A DNA stretch of 64,000 nt, from NCBI GenBank assembly GCA_023053575.1, contig JAKZAP010000007.1, forward strand, positions 14,599,508-14,663,507, read 5' to 3'. Below the pieces are notes generated by a model. It had not been told where the DNA came from. It made no database searches and was given only the letters and a program-made list of their open reading frames with translations. Source of the DNA: Branchinecta lynchi (lineage: Eukaryota > Arthropoda > Branchiopoda > Anostraca > Branchinectidae). The translations under genes were made by a program, and so were the position numbers. Shown in pieces: positions 9,501 through 19,587 of this stretch. Within the stretch, counting starts at the first letter, position 1; each line of letters starts with the position of its first letter.

Positions 9501-11912
9501 TGTCCGCTGTCAACAGACAATGGATTTAAAAGAATGAACTTGATCTTTCGGATTTTTGGTTCGGATCTGGGCGGTGGAACCTCACCTGTGGCAGGCTTGT
9601 CATATCTTGGGGATTCTGTACGACCCTATCATCGCCGGTTTGAGGGATGAGACGGCCAGACCAGAGATGCACGAATCCGAATCTAGGATTCAGGTTCGAA
9701 TCCAGGATTCGTCCTTTTGGCTGGAATTGAATTTTCTGCTTGTCAGGCTGGATTCGACTCGGATTCCAACCCTTCAATCTTACGAATGCGCTCAAATTTT
9801 GAGTCTACATCCTTCCAGCTTCCGTTTGCCACTTTTTTGCACAGTGGGCCTAGGCTAGTAGTTCCCAACCGGTGGTACGCGTAACCAAAGGGGTACGCGA
9901 GACCGTCGCAAGTGGTACGCGAAGGTCCCAACGTTAATTTGGTCGATAGCTTTAAATCTCTGTCACTCGTTTTCTAGACTTTCCACTCATTCAATATGTC
10001 CTCAAGATCAGATACCCCATCGTATATTTTATACAAACTTTACGAAACTGCACAGTTCAGTTTGAAAACTAGGACTGGGTATGCAGATTAGCCTATCCTA
10101 GAAGAGTTCTGGCTTAAGAAGGTTCAGAGAAAGAGATGAAATGTCTTTCCAACCCGGACATGACAAGTTTGCGGACGATATTGAAATTGACAACCATAAG
10201 ACAGTTTGTGATTGTATTCGGGAGCATCTGCCAGGGTTGCAAGATGAACTTGTTTCATATTTCCCATCGATCAAGATTACCTAGCCTTGGATTCGCATTC
10301 GGATTCGAATCCTTTCATGATCGGATTCGCCCATCTCTATTCCAGGCACTCCGGCAATTTGCATGACGTTACTATCAAGAACCGAGATTGGGAACCCACG
10401 AGAGCAGTGGTGGTATATTCAAGAACCCTGACAGGCCGAACCTTTGCTACCCTTTACCCCTTGTCATTAGCCAGAGAACACCCCCAGACTAGTTTCACGG
10501 CCCTTCTAATTTGGTGAAGGAGAGAACCGTCTGAGAGTTGAGGTAGACCCGACGGCCAGCAGCCTAGGCTCACTGCTAAAGAGTGATATAGGAAATCTTG
10601 AAGAACGGTAAAATCCGGAAGGATCGGCTTGTCTGAGGTATCGGAGAATCTAGGAAGGTGAATGCTGGATTTAAGAGAAAATTAATGGCTGCGTTCGTTG
10701 CAATCCGGGCTGTCTCTGGTGTTTTGTCACTAGTGTCCGGTTCTTCTCCTATAACCCCTTGGTTCACACTGCTGCGATTTCCCGCAAGATTCTGCGTCAT
10801 GCGACATACGACACAAATCGTGCGACAAGCAACGCAGAACTTAGCGTTTTGTCGCAGCCTCGGATGCGTTGAAATATTTTAACTGATCCGACATAACGCA
10901 TGCGATTCTTGAGGGAAAGAAAGAACAAAGACTAGTTAATTTTCAAGACTAGAAATTGCTCTGCCTTGATCTGACTGTAATCCTAAGATGGCTGAATGTA
11001 AAACATCTTCGAACAAACTTGTATTAAACTGTTTTGAACAAGATGACAGATGGTGTTTGACTGAAAGTTTCCTAATGCTTGGTGGTATTCAGATGTGTAA
11101 TCTCCCAGCATCTTCAGAGGTTGTTTCACCAAGGGTTTCTTTGTCCTTTTGCAGAATAATCTCGACGAAAAATTTCGTTTTGCATTTGCGTCTGCGTGGT
11201 TGTGGGAAGGTCCATGCGATTATGTCGCACGTCGGAACATCAAAGAAAAAATTGTGTCCCGTGCGAAGCAGAATTGTGAACCAAGAGTAACGCGTTTTTT
11301 GGTGCACCGGTGAGTTAATTAAAACTTACTAACTTCTCGCTGAAGCCGGGCTCCCGAGCAGGCTTTGCTTAGTCCAAACCGGACACTGGTTAGTTCAAAA
11401 ATGGGCTTATAAGACTGGTGAATAGTCACAGGTAGATGCAAAAACGGCTTATGGTCCATTTACACACTGCGTAAAATCCGAGCGTATTTTGAAATCCGAG
11501 CGTATTTTACGCACGTTTTGAGCTTGAAAACATTTCTAGCAATACGAACGTATTTGAGAAATCGGTCCGTTTTGTAGGTATCGCTAAAAATCTTTTCAAG
11601 CTCAAAACATGCGTAAAATACGCTCGGATTTCAAAATACGCTCGGATCTTACGCAGTGTGTAAACCCACCATTATAAGAAAAACCGGAGACCACCGGTGA
11701 GAACTCCGGTGACAAAGAACGCAGCTACTGTGTTGCTATTCGTCAGACACAAAAGGCGGGAATGAAATGATAAAACACTGAAAATGGTAGGCTACGCCGG
11801 TGTAAAACAACAACAAACTTACCGCTGATGGTTCAGCTTCGGCAACTGCTCCTTCCTCTTTCTTTGCCTTTGCTGGACGTCCCTTCCTTTTCTTGGGCTC
11901 AGTATCAGACAT
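6436..11912 (-). CDS. HMGA: HMGA-like AT-hook architectural chromatin protein
   Basis: Three coding exons (11823-11912, 8858-8968, 6436-6534) join in phase 0 across GT-AG introns to give a 99-residue protein. It has three AT-hooks, one per exon: PKKRKGRPAK (residues 6-15), KRGRGRPKG (47-55) and GRGRGRPKKK (72-81). A Glu/Asp/Ser-rich acidic tail (83-99) follows. Size, three spaced hooks, Lys/Ala/Pro-rich linkers and the acidic C-terminus match vertebrate HMGA1/HMGA2 (about 107-109 residues). Those proteins bind the minor groove of AT-rich DNA in the nucleus and shape chromatin and enhanceosomes. The start ATG (11910-11912) has A at -3. A good splice acceptor lies 33 bp upstream, so a non-coding first exon is likely. 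Introns hold hAT, MITE and family A insertions. Other AT-hook proteins are possible, but the layout fits HMGA best. Confidence 0.88.
6757..6785 (+). repeat. Retroelement-type 3' tail (ATCT)n
   Basis: GCAATAAATCTATCCATCTATC resembles the AATAAA-plus-microsatellite tails seen at other retroelement ends in the window. Nothing upstream is recognisable as RT. The rest of HMGA intron 2 up to 7659 shows no feature I can name. Confidence 0.3.
7660..8329 (+). mobile_element. Family A element, near-complete short copy
   Basis: It lies in HMGA-like intron 2. It starts AAGACCAAAGGTGTCGATGG with GGGATCCCAAAAATC, and ends CATAGGTATCCCTCCACTTA followed by TTTTTGGGATCCCAAAAA. Between are two to three internal units (CCGGATTCCGG, CTAGTTGTCCAGCGAG, CATGTCTTTTTACG) and a GGACGGACGGACAGACGGAC tract. 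No ORF of note. It defines both ends of the family. Confidence 0.75.
8858..8968 (-). CDS. HMGA: HMGA-like coding exon 2
   Basis: Encodes residues 31-67 with AT-hook 2 (KRGRGRPKG) and a KKAAKSPKPK linker typical of HMG-type chromatin proteins. Acceptor is TTTCTTTGTAG, donor is GTAAGC, and both ends are phase 0. Confidence 0.88.
9040..9420 (+). repeat. Local tandem duplication of about 210 bp
   Basis: CTATATGCACAAACCG, then AAGAAAAATTACGTCA, occurs at 9072 and 9282, followed in both copies by related AT-rich sequence ending in TTTGTNNTANNCAATAC/TACGC. It lies inside HMGA-like intron 1. A short TTAAAGTTTAACCGAAAAG motif between the copies recurs at 11995 and in reverse at 52420. Confidence 0.5.
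9662..10339. mobile_element. Degraded hAT-type non-autonomous element
   Basis: The left end CAGAGATGCACGAATCCGA and the right end, reverse-complemented TAGAGATGGGCGAATCCGA, are imperfect inverted repeats. Flanking octamers GGCCAGAC and TTCCAGGC agree at five of eight positions, consistent with a decayed 8-bp duplication. At 9858-9930 is part of another hAT-like terminus (GTTCCCAACCGGTGGTACGC), similar to the element at 44223-44570. Confidence 0.45.
10340..11458. other. HMGA-like intron 1 sequence without recognised features
   Basis: No coding similarity or repeat from elsewhere in this window was recognised here. The short ORFs show no family motif. Confidence 0.5.
11459..11664. mobile_element. 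Palindromic MITE with inverted repeats of about 85 bp
   Basis: TTTACACACTGCGTAA at the left is mirrored at the right (GTGTGTAAA end). The arms continue through ATCCGAGCGTATTTTG, GAAATCCGAGCG and TTTTGAGCTTGAAAA with few mismatches. Only about 35 bp separate the arms, so the whole 206 bp can fold into one hairpin. It lies in HMGA-like intron 1, close to exon 1. Confidence 0.65.
11823..11912 (-). CDS. HMGA: HMGA-like coding exon 1
   Basis: Encodes residues 1-30: MSDTEPKKRKGRPAK, then a Lys/Glu/Ala linker. It contains AT-hook 1, whose core GRP is preceded by KRK. The exon ends in phase 0 before donor GTAAGT. Confidence 0.88.
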
Positions 11913-11945
11913 GTTGACTAGTTAAATGTAGAGGGACAAAAAATG
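11913..11945 (-). other. Candidate 5' UTR segment and splice acceptor of the HMGA-like gene
   Basis: On the minus strand, CTCCTTGCAG precedes 33 bp of putative leader ending AACTAGTCAAC before the ATG. A matching consensus donor (CTCTG followed by GTAAGTGTG) is at 14587-14597, giving a possible non-coding first exon ending at 14593. The exon pairing is inferred from splice-site quality only. Confidence 0.35.
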
Positions 11946-13238
11946 CTGCAAGGAGAAACGCGGTTTAATTCTTTCGTCAAACCAAACTACGCTAATTTTA
12001 CTTTCTTAAAGTTTAACTGAAAAGGGCCGAGATAAGACAGTCTAGTTACCCCTCACCTATTCACTTGAAAATGCGTTCCTTCATTGCTCCGCTATTTCGC
12101 AATAATCTATTTTTGAAATAGTGGAATATCTCTGTATATCGTCCCTCTGTATATCGAGGTACTAGTGTTAACTCCCACGAAAGAGCCATTTACACTACGT
12201 TGACTCGCATTCGCTTCTGTTGCCAGTTGGGCAAGATTCAGCGACGCCAGGATTCATAAGTTTCTTCATGAGCTTAATACTGAATAATCAGCAGTGTCAT
12301 TATAAATGTAATGTATATTAAGTTCAAAATCTCAGCATGTAATAAGTTTATCTTTGCGAATGCTACCTCTCATTTTATTTTTATCACTGTTCTTGCTCGA
12401 AATTGGTTGCTACGTAGGATAAGAACGATTCATGACTGAAATCTTAACTGATATTAATGGTGGACCACAAGAGAAAGGTTTGTGCCTAGGTTTGTGAAGA
12501 GTAGGAGCTCGAATTGTGTTTATAGATTTTGATACGGACTTTGAAAAGCTCTAAATTAGCAAAACACGCTACACTACAGCCAATGAGACTTAAACTAATT
12601 GCTTGAATCTGGAGGCCAATAGGCTAGATGACCCAACAGTTCGGCTCTCTCTTAACTGGTCGATTGAGCAACTCTCGCCTAAGACAACACCTGACCAACT
12701 TGCCATCCGATCCTGTGTTTCTGCTTCGGTTTTCCTTTCTGGTAGCCCCAAACTCCGTAAAATTCCGACAATTGTGAACGAGAATCCGCCAAATTTTCCG
12801 CAAAAAAAAACGTCGAAAAAATTCAACTACTCGTTCCAAGTCAAAACAAAATCCAAGCCTAAAAGCGCACTTCCACTAAGTGGAGAATAGGCTACTATGA
12901 AAGCACCGCAAGATAGATTTTTAGAACCATTTGTGAGTCTTTTTAGGAATAGTTTCTGATGATAAAAATGTTCATGATATTCAATCTTCCACAAATGATG
13001 AAAAATTCAGAATATCGAAGTAGAATTTACGATTCTACGCAAGATCTCAGAAATCCGTAAAAATTCCGCAAACCCGACAGAACAAATTTCCACCCGTTAA
13101 GGACAAAAAGTCCGTTTTTGACGGAAAAACCCGTCAAAGCGGAAACGCTGATCCGATCTGTTCTAGCAAAAAATACGGCTAGCTTACCGCAATCACACGT
13201 TTTCGACTATCAAGTGCAGTTCAGCCCATGGCCGTAGG
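11946..13238. other. Upstream intron or intergenic sequence, no feature recognised
   Basis: Apart from a short TTAAAGTTTAACTGAAAAG motif at 11994 shared with 9224 and 52420, nothing here matches a gene or a repeat I can define. Confidence 0.4.
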
Positions 13239-13415
13239 CAAGGCCGTATCCAGGGGGGGGGGGGTTAGGGGGTTGAGCCCCCCCCGAAACATACAAAAGT
13301 AACAATTTTTATAGGCTTTTCCCTGTTAGTTATGTCTTTTTTGTACTTTTTTGTCCGACCCGGAGGCAAACCCCCCTCCCCCCCCACCCGAAATAAATTC
13401 CTGGATACGGCCCTG
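13239..13415. mobile_element. hAT MITE with exact 8-bp target duplication
   Basis: A 177-bp element with 16-bp inverted ends (CAAGGCCGTATCCAGG and CCTGGATACGGCCCTG, one mismatch). It is flanked by identical octamers GCCGTAGG (13231-13238 and 13416-13423). An 8-bp duplication and a CA-GG terminus are diagnostic of the hAT superfamily. Inside are poly-G and poly-C runs and no ORF. Confidence 0.85.
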
Positions 13416-13654
13416 GCCGTAGGTCTTCACGTATCTTTATGAATCCCATAATATTGAAACAAACTGGCAAATCGTGCCACAAAGTCCGCATGCATCGAAA
13501 CACATAATCTGACAAAACAGCACCCGACGCGCGAATTTGAACGAAAAACAAGGCTTGGCTGGCCCGAGAGCTGGGCTTGTCTAACAAACTTGATATTAGG
13601 GAACATTAGCCATATCGGATTAATAAGGGTTTCAAACCCAGCCTTAGTTTTTGT

Positions 13655-13860
13655 TATGGTGCAAAATGGATACGTCAGCTAAATTTTATTGGAGCCATAT
13701 TTCGGCCCTTCTTGGCAAGGGTCCTCTTCAGGCTCAAACCGCTCAAGTTGGAAAAACGAACTTGTGGGAAACAACTTTGGAATAAAATTCAGCTGATGTA
13801 GGTTATCCGTTTTGCACCATACCATCAAATATGATTCGCAGTCAGCTTGGGCTGAAGGAA
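13655..13860. repeat. Family C hairpin repeat copy
   Basis: Contains GGATACGTCAGCTAAATTTT, CTTGGCAAGGGTCCTCTTC, then TTCAGCTGATGTAGGTTATC and ATTCGCAGTCAGCTTGGGC. It pairs with itself like the better-preserved copy at 37952-38094. Confidence 0.55.
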
Positions 13861-15045
13861 TATTTTACCAGCCTTAGTTATCGGTTAGGCTATAAGTTCT
13901 GTTTCATTTCTTTAAAATTAGGCTACTATATCGTACTGACATTTTTTGTCTCGGACACATTTTCAGTTACGACGAACAAAAATCGAAACTGCCTTGGAGC
14001 AGTTGGAGCTACATAACTTTGTACAATGGCCAAACTGAAATAAGTCCTAACCGCATGCATATCCTACCCAAACTTCAGCCAGACAGTTAACTTAAAACCC
14101 AACCCAAGCTTCTAAAAATAGCTAAAGCAATGTACACAGCGAAAAAGCACCAATTCGACATAGCATTGCCACCTTCGCTCAATAAAATACACATCCATGG
14201 AATAAATGAGACAAGGCAAAAATGTGCCTAAGTTGTGAATTTTTTGCCAAATAACCGCTAGCCAGAAAAATCAGGAAAATTCAAGGTGTATCCTTCGATC
14301 ATCGAACTCCTTAACCTATTTTTTCTTGTCCGAACACAACTCATCTAACACTGATAAAAAATCCAAAACCAAAACCTGGTTCAAGAGAATTTGGAACAAT
14401 GGCCGCCCTATCGATTTTACTGTATTTTCAGAAAAATTCTGAAACACAGGGACAGCACAGCAAAAGCCTGTGAAAAAATAGCAGAAAAATCGTTCGATGA
14501 TTGAACTAAATATAGGAAATTATTCACACTTCAAAAAAAATCCTACAAACCACACTAAATTCACAAATAAAATCTACAATATTCACACTTACCAGAGTCC
14601 AACGGAATATACGGCGTGTTGAAGATTTGGCGCGCAGGAACAGCGTCTCTTGGTTTGAGAATGGAATTCTCTGATTGGTCGGAAGCCGGATGGAGGGAAT
14701 TGTATACAAAGAGGAATTTTACTATGAAGGGGTCGAAGGGTCGTTGGCTTGCTTCTCTTTCTAAAACGGTAGAAGGGAAGAAATGCAGCTGCCGTCCTCG
14801 TTTGGTCGCTGCAAGTATTTTGCAAACATAGTTCTACGATGTAAATTTCGATCAGACCTAATTTTGCGCAACATTCCCAGGGGACCGAAACCGAGTTCTT
14901 AAAATGAAAATACTGGATATGCGAGGGGTTATACACTAGAGAAAATGATGCATACAGAAAGGTTCGGATGCCTGTCAAAGCGTCGACTTGGCGAAACCTT
15001 GGAGATTTCTATGATGACAAATTTCGTCGGTCTGGAGAAGGTCAC
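13861..15045. other. Sequence without recognised genes
   Basis: No coding similarity seen. It includes the candidate donor at 14587-14597 for a non-coding HMGA-like first exon and, on the minus strand, a CCAAT motif near 14680 that could belong to its promoter. Both are weak, sequence-only suggestions. Confidence 0.3.
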
Positions 15046-15084
15046 GGAGATAAGTAGGCCTATAATATAGGCCTACTTATCTCC
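15046..15084. repeat. Perfect 39-bp hairpin
   Basis: GGAGATAAGTAGGCCTATA is followed by a single A and then its exact reverse complement. The 19-bp arms with a one-base spacer are perfectly matched. It is not part of a repeat family I can see elsewhere in the window. Confidence 0.8.
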
Positions 15085-15242
15085 TCAGTTTTCTAATTTG
15101 GACGGTATAATATAGATATAATATAGGAGAGAGGTCCTAGACGAAAACCTAACCACATTGCCGGATTACCAATAAGGCAGAGTAGGCAATGCCAATGGGC
15201 AGCTCTTTTTAGGGTTCCCACGACAGAGGCTGAAACAAATAG

Positions 15243-15647
15243 TTGCGTTTTTGCAGATACCATGGTATCTGTTACCACGGTAACTGGGGATCTGCAATTA
15301 GTCGTGTTTGCAGTTATCGACAGTTATCGTGGTATCTGATATACGGTTGCTCTGCCAAAACGACGATTGCCCATATTGCGCTTTTCGAAGTCATCCCAAA
15401 AGAAAAACTGATATCCAGTTACATCACCAAGTGCCAAACTTCTTTCTCACCAATTTGACAAAAATTGATGAAAGTGAGATGACTTTTTCAGATACCACGA
15501 TCAGTTCCCACGGTCGGACCATGGTATCTGAATATCAGATACCACGATAACTGCAAAAACGTCTTTTGTATCAGATACCACGATAACTGCAAAAACGACT
15601 TTAGACCGTGGTATCAGATGCCATGGTATTTGCAAAAACGCTTTTTG
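15243..15647. mobile_element. Palindrome-rich MITE with 27-bp inverted ends
   Basis: Left end GTTTTTGCAGATACCATGG and right end CCATGGTATTTGCAAAAAC are inverted repeats. At least four internal copies of CAGTTATCGTGGTATCTGAT in either orientation lie between them. No ORF. Confidence 0.6.
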
Positions 15648-16187
15648 CTTCAAGATTCAAAGAAAATTACTATCAGACTTTCTTAAATTGTTTCAGTGAA
15701 AAAAAGCGATGGGGCTCCAGATGTCGGGCACATTGTGTACCGCGGAGTCGAGCCCAGTCCAAGGGCATCGCACACCGTACCCCAGTGTTTTGGAATTCGC
15801 ACCAACTTGCAATATAAGTTATGTTTAATGCGTTCAAGTACAGTTTACAGTGTTATGTTGAATGCTGTGTTGGTCATCTTTTCTTAGTGGTCGGCGTCCA
15901 CATTACAAAGAGATAATTTGCAAGGAGAGGAGGCGAGGGGCTACTAACTTCTGAGCACACTCAATGCGACTAATTGGGTTCTCGGGCACAGTTCAGAACT
16001 TCGGGAACAGTCGGGGACACTGCATCCCAATGTTTGGGAGCTGATAACCCCTCGGATGGGATGTGGGGGGGGGAGCCGAAATTTTGACCGTTTAGGGGCT
16101 TTCATAAGGTCTAATCTGGTACTGCCGAACCACGATACAAAATCGCACCGAGCTATTTTCTAGCAGCGAGATATTAGGATTTTTTGC

Positions 16188-17620
16188 TATCCGAAAACAC
16201 CAGTGACGGGATACCTACGACTTCGCAAAGTTTGTCCGCCCGTCTGTCTGTCTGTTAGCGCAACTCTTGAGAGGGTTGAGCTGTTTCGTTCAAAACCTGG
16301 TGTGATGAACCTTTGGGTCAAAGTACGGAGATGGTCCCCTAAACTTATATTTAAGACCAAGGGAGGGGATTTCAAGTTAACGAACGAAATAAATATTTGT
16401 TTTTGAACTAACATGACAGTTTATTTGGGGTAAGGAGACATGCTGAATCCATATCTGAAACCTATTTTCTCGCCGGACAAGTAGCTCGGGATCCGTCCAA
16501 AACCGGAAAATTTGGCAGAACGAAAAGTTTTTCTGAAGTACATTAGATATCCGGTACAGAGGTAAGGAGACGTGTTGAATCCGTTTTTGGGATCCCAGAA
16601 CGTAAGTGGAGGGATACCTATGATATCGCAAAATTTGTCCGTCTGTCCGTCCGTCTGTCAGCACGATAACTCTCGAAGGGAATATTTTGATGAAACTTGG
16701 TGTGAGGATTCTTTGGGTCAAGAGTAAGGCCAAGTTCGTAGGTGGGCACTGTAGGCCTACAATTAGGGGTGGGGGTTCAAATTAAGGGGCAAACAAAATA
16801 TTTTTAAACAGCTAATGTGATAGTCGATTATGGGGTAAGAAGACGTGCTGAAGACGATGGTGAACACTATTTTCTTTCCGGATCTGTAGTTCGTCCGGAA
16901 TCCGGTGAACCGGAAAATTTGTTAAAAGCGAAAGTTTTATTTTAAGATGATTAGATGACAAGAAAAGACGCTGAGACTGTATATGACAATAATTTTTTCC
17001 GGGACATATAATTCGTCAGGAATCCGGTGAAACCGGAAATTTTATAAGTTAAAGTTTTATTTGAAGTTATTAGATGTTCTTTATAAGGATAAGGAGATAC
17101 CTACACTGAATTCGTTTCTGAATTGTTCTTTTTTTGGTGGACAAGTAGTTCGCTCGGTATTCGGCCAAAACCGGAAATTTGGCAGTAAAGCAGGAAGTTT
17201 CGGTCAGTATCGTCAAAATAGATATGGCTTATAGAGGTATATCTGAACTTGGTTTTCTCAGATGATTAGTGTGGCGAAGACTGGATCTGGCGAAGACAAG
17301 ACCCAATTGTCTGGATCAAATATTAGATTTTTGGGATCCCATCGAAACCTTAGGTCTTTTCGAATTTCGTTTTCTTTCCGGACGAATAATTTGGCGGAAT
17401 CCAGACAGAGCTGGTAAATATTCCTACTTAAATTTGTTTTCTGAAGTCGATTATAAATTCGATTTGAATGTAAAAATATATGCAGAACCCGTATCTGAAA
17501 CTTTTTTTCTCGCCGGAAAAGTACTTCGTTGGGAATCCGGCCAAAACCGGAAAATTTGTCAGAACAAAACAAGTTTGACTAGAGTCTTTAGAGATTCAGT
17601 ACAGAGGTAAGGAGAAAAGC
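16188..17620 (-). mobile_element. Family A element carrying a second family A element inside it
   Basis: The outer copy starts near 16200 (GGGATACCTACGACTTCGC, TTTGTCCGCCCGTCTGTC). It runs as internal units to 16585 and resumes at about 17361, ending near 17620. The inner copy (16583-17360) has both family ends: TTTTTGGGATCCCAGAACG with GGAGGGATACCTATG at the left, and TTAGATTTTTGGGATCCCAT with CCTTAGGTCTTTTCG at the right. Units carry the usual AAGGAGACATGCTGAATCC and CCGGACAAGTAG blocks. This implies insertion of the family into itself. Confidence 0.6.
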
Positions 17621-17639
17621 GGAATCCACATGCGCTTCG

Positions 17640-18446
17640 GCAGTGCCAATTCCTGCTCGAGAGATACCGCCTCCGTCAGCTCCATCTACAGAAGCAGGCC
17701 AGTTTCCGGAGGATGACCGTTTCGAGTCATTACACGAGCCACCAGAGACAGAGAGTTACCTGCAGCAACAGCAGTCAGATGAGCCTCACCAACAACAGCA
17801 AATGCAATCAGACGAACAACAGCAGACGCAGCCACAGTCATCAATAGCCACAGAAGAGACGCAGCCACAATCGTCGATAGCCACAGAAGAACGAGATGCA
17901 GAAGATCATCCTCAAGCACGAAAATCTTCAAGGACAATAAAGCAAACAGATTTTTTTTATTTTTTTGGAAATCCACTTTTCTAGTGTGTACTTTGTTACA
18001 CTAAGCACGAAAATAATTCTCACTTATGATTTAAAGTTAATTTCAAGTTTTCAGATTTATTTAATTCTTCTAATCTTAATTATGACATCTCGTTATCCCC
18101 TGCGAGATTAGTCATAATTGTATATTTTGTATTTTCTTACATTTGTATTTTTGTAACATTTTCGCGCGAGGTCGCGCTATTTTTTTAAGGGGCTATCTTT
18201 TATTAAATAATTAGTTGTAATTATTCAGTTTGTAAATAAGGTTGTCAGTATATTCAAGTTTAATGAGGGTTTTTAGTTCAAGTTCAATAAGGGTCAATGT
18301 AAATACTAAGTAGTTTCGGGAATATGTTAAATATGTAAATAAGTCTCCGTGCTTGAGTGTAACTTATGATTTTGATTGGAGTTAGTATCCAGACTTTGTA
18401 GCGTATAGTGAAAATAAAGTAGTGTTAGTCTGTTAAGTTTATACGA
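17640..18446 (+). mobile_element. Probable 3' end of an LTR retrotransposon
   Basis: An open frame (17643-17984) encodes a Pro/Glu/Gln-rich tail with two copies of QPQSSIATEE, ending RKSSRTIKQTDFFYFFGNPL. Short basic R-S-S-R-T-type tails of this kind close the pol polyprotein of some Gypsy-like elements. Downstream lie TTTTTTAAGGGG (a candidate polypurine tract, about 18180) and AATAAAGTAGTG (about 18413), with a possible LTR end near 18446. The 5' portion and any second LTR are missing. The family assignment is inference; a simple low-complexity pseudo-ORF is the alternative. Confidence 0.4.
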
Positions 18447-18719
18447 CAGGTGTCAACTTCAAGTTTAGTCGACATTCTCATTTTTGACAAAAAACGAAAA
18501 AAATATCCAAAGGAAAGCAGAAAAATACTCTTTCAAACAAAATTTGGAGCTAAGATAACGTGTTGTCCCCAGATGGCCCATTTATTCCCCCCTCCCCTCC
18601 CGTCTTCCGTGCGTCGGTCCGAGAGGAATACTGGCAGTCAGTTTTCCCCATATCCCGCAAATTTGTCTACCCAATTTTTACGTAGTTTCATCCCATCATT
18701 TATTTCTGGTCATTTCTTG

Positions 18720-18842
18720 TAAGTGTATTAGTTAATTTGTTTCTTGTGTGTCTGTTTATTTGTAAATTTGTATTCCTCTTCTAGCTTTTAGCTATTCGGA
18801 TTAAACTTGATTGATTGATTGAAAAAAAAGAAAGAAAGAGAA
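18720..18842 (+). mobile_element. Non-LTR retroelement 3' tail (TTGA)n
   Basis: TTTGTAAATTTGTATTCC, then GGATTAAACTTGATTGATTG, ends in a short tetranucleotide tail, as in many CR1/L2-type 3' ends. No RT coding sequence was recognised upstream. Confidence 0.35.
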
Positions 18843-19071
18843 CATTGACCAATTTGCAAATAATAAAACTGTTTAATTTATTTTCACAGTTTTTCAACAT
18901 ATCATCATCGTTGTATGATATTGTTTCTAAACGCTAAATGGCTAAAGTATCTTAACAGACTACGACACCCTCTAAACTATTTACATTTGGTGCGTTGTGG
19001 CGCGAAGAGAAAATCACGGTTTGACGGCCGCGGACTGGAATTTCTGGCCGGGTTTCCAGCATCAATACTCC

Positions 19072-19290
19072 TTTAGGCCAAGCTGACTGCGAATCACCGT
19101 TGGCTTTTAAACGGATACGTTAGCTGTCTTTGTTCGAGCGATAGTTCGGCCCTACTTTGCAAGGGCCCTCTTCAGGCTCTGACCCTTATTTATTTTTTCA
19201 CGGGTACACTTTCATAGCTTGAGCCTGGAGAGGACCCTTGCCAAGAATGGGCGGAATCTTGTCCAAATAAAATAAGCTGACACATCCGTT
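19072..19290. repeat. Family C hairpin repeat copy, reverse orientation
   Basis: Begins AGGCCAAGCTGACTGCGAATC and contains AAACGGATACGTTAGCTG, AAGGGCCCTCTTCAGGCTC and GACCCTTGCCAAGAATGGGC. It matches the other copies in reverse order and lies between the LTR remnant and the 3' end of SNRNP25. Confidence 0.5.
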
Positions 19291-19587
19291 TGCGCAATCA
19301 CCTATGTTCATTAATTCCCAAAAGATAAGTTTGGATTTCATCAACATTCGCGGCCGAAAATAACGAAAGTGGGGAAAAACTGACCGTAAAAAAAGGCGGG
19401 GAGACACAATTCAGATGTGCGTCAGTGTGCTAGCATGAATACTTGTATGCTGTTCACAACTGGTGAGATCAAAGCCGATCCCAGCAGAACTCATATTGCG
19501 ATTCAGCAAAAGATATCTTTAATATAAAGAGAAAATGACACACTTTATAAAAAGTTACACAGTTAATATTCGCCAAAAGAGTTTTCT

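Noticed and set aside
14589..14978. 129-residue minus-strand ORF upstream of the HMGA-like gene
   Set aside because: No recognisable domain and no splice continuity with the HMGA-like frame. The strong donor at 14587-14597 suggests leader sequence at best.
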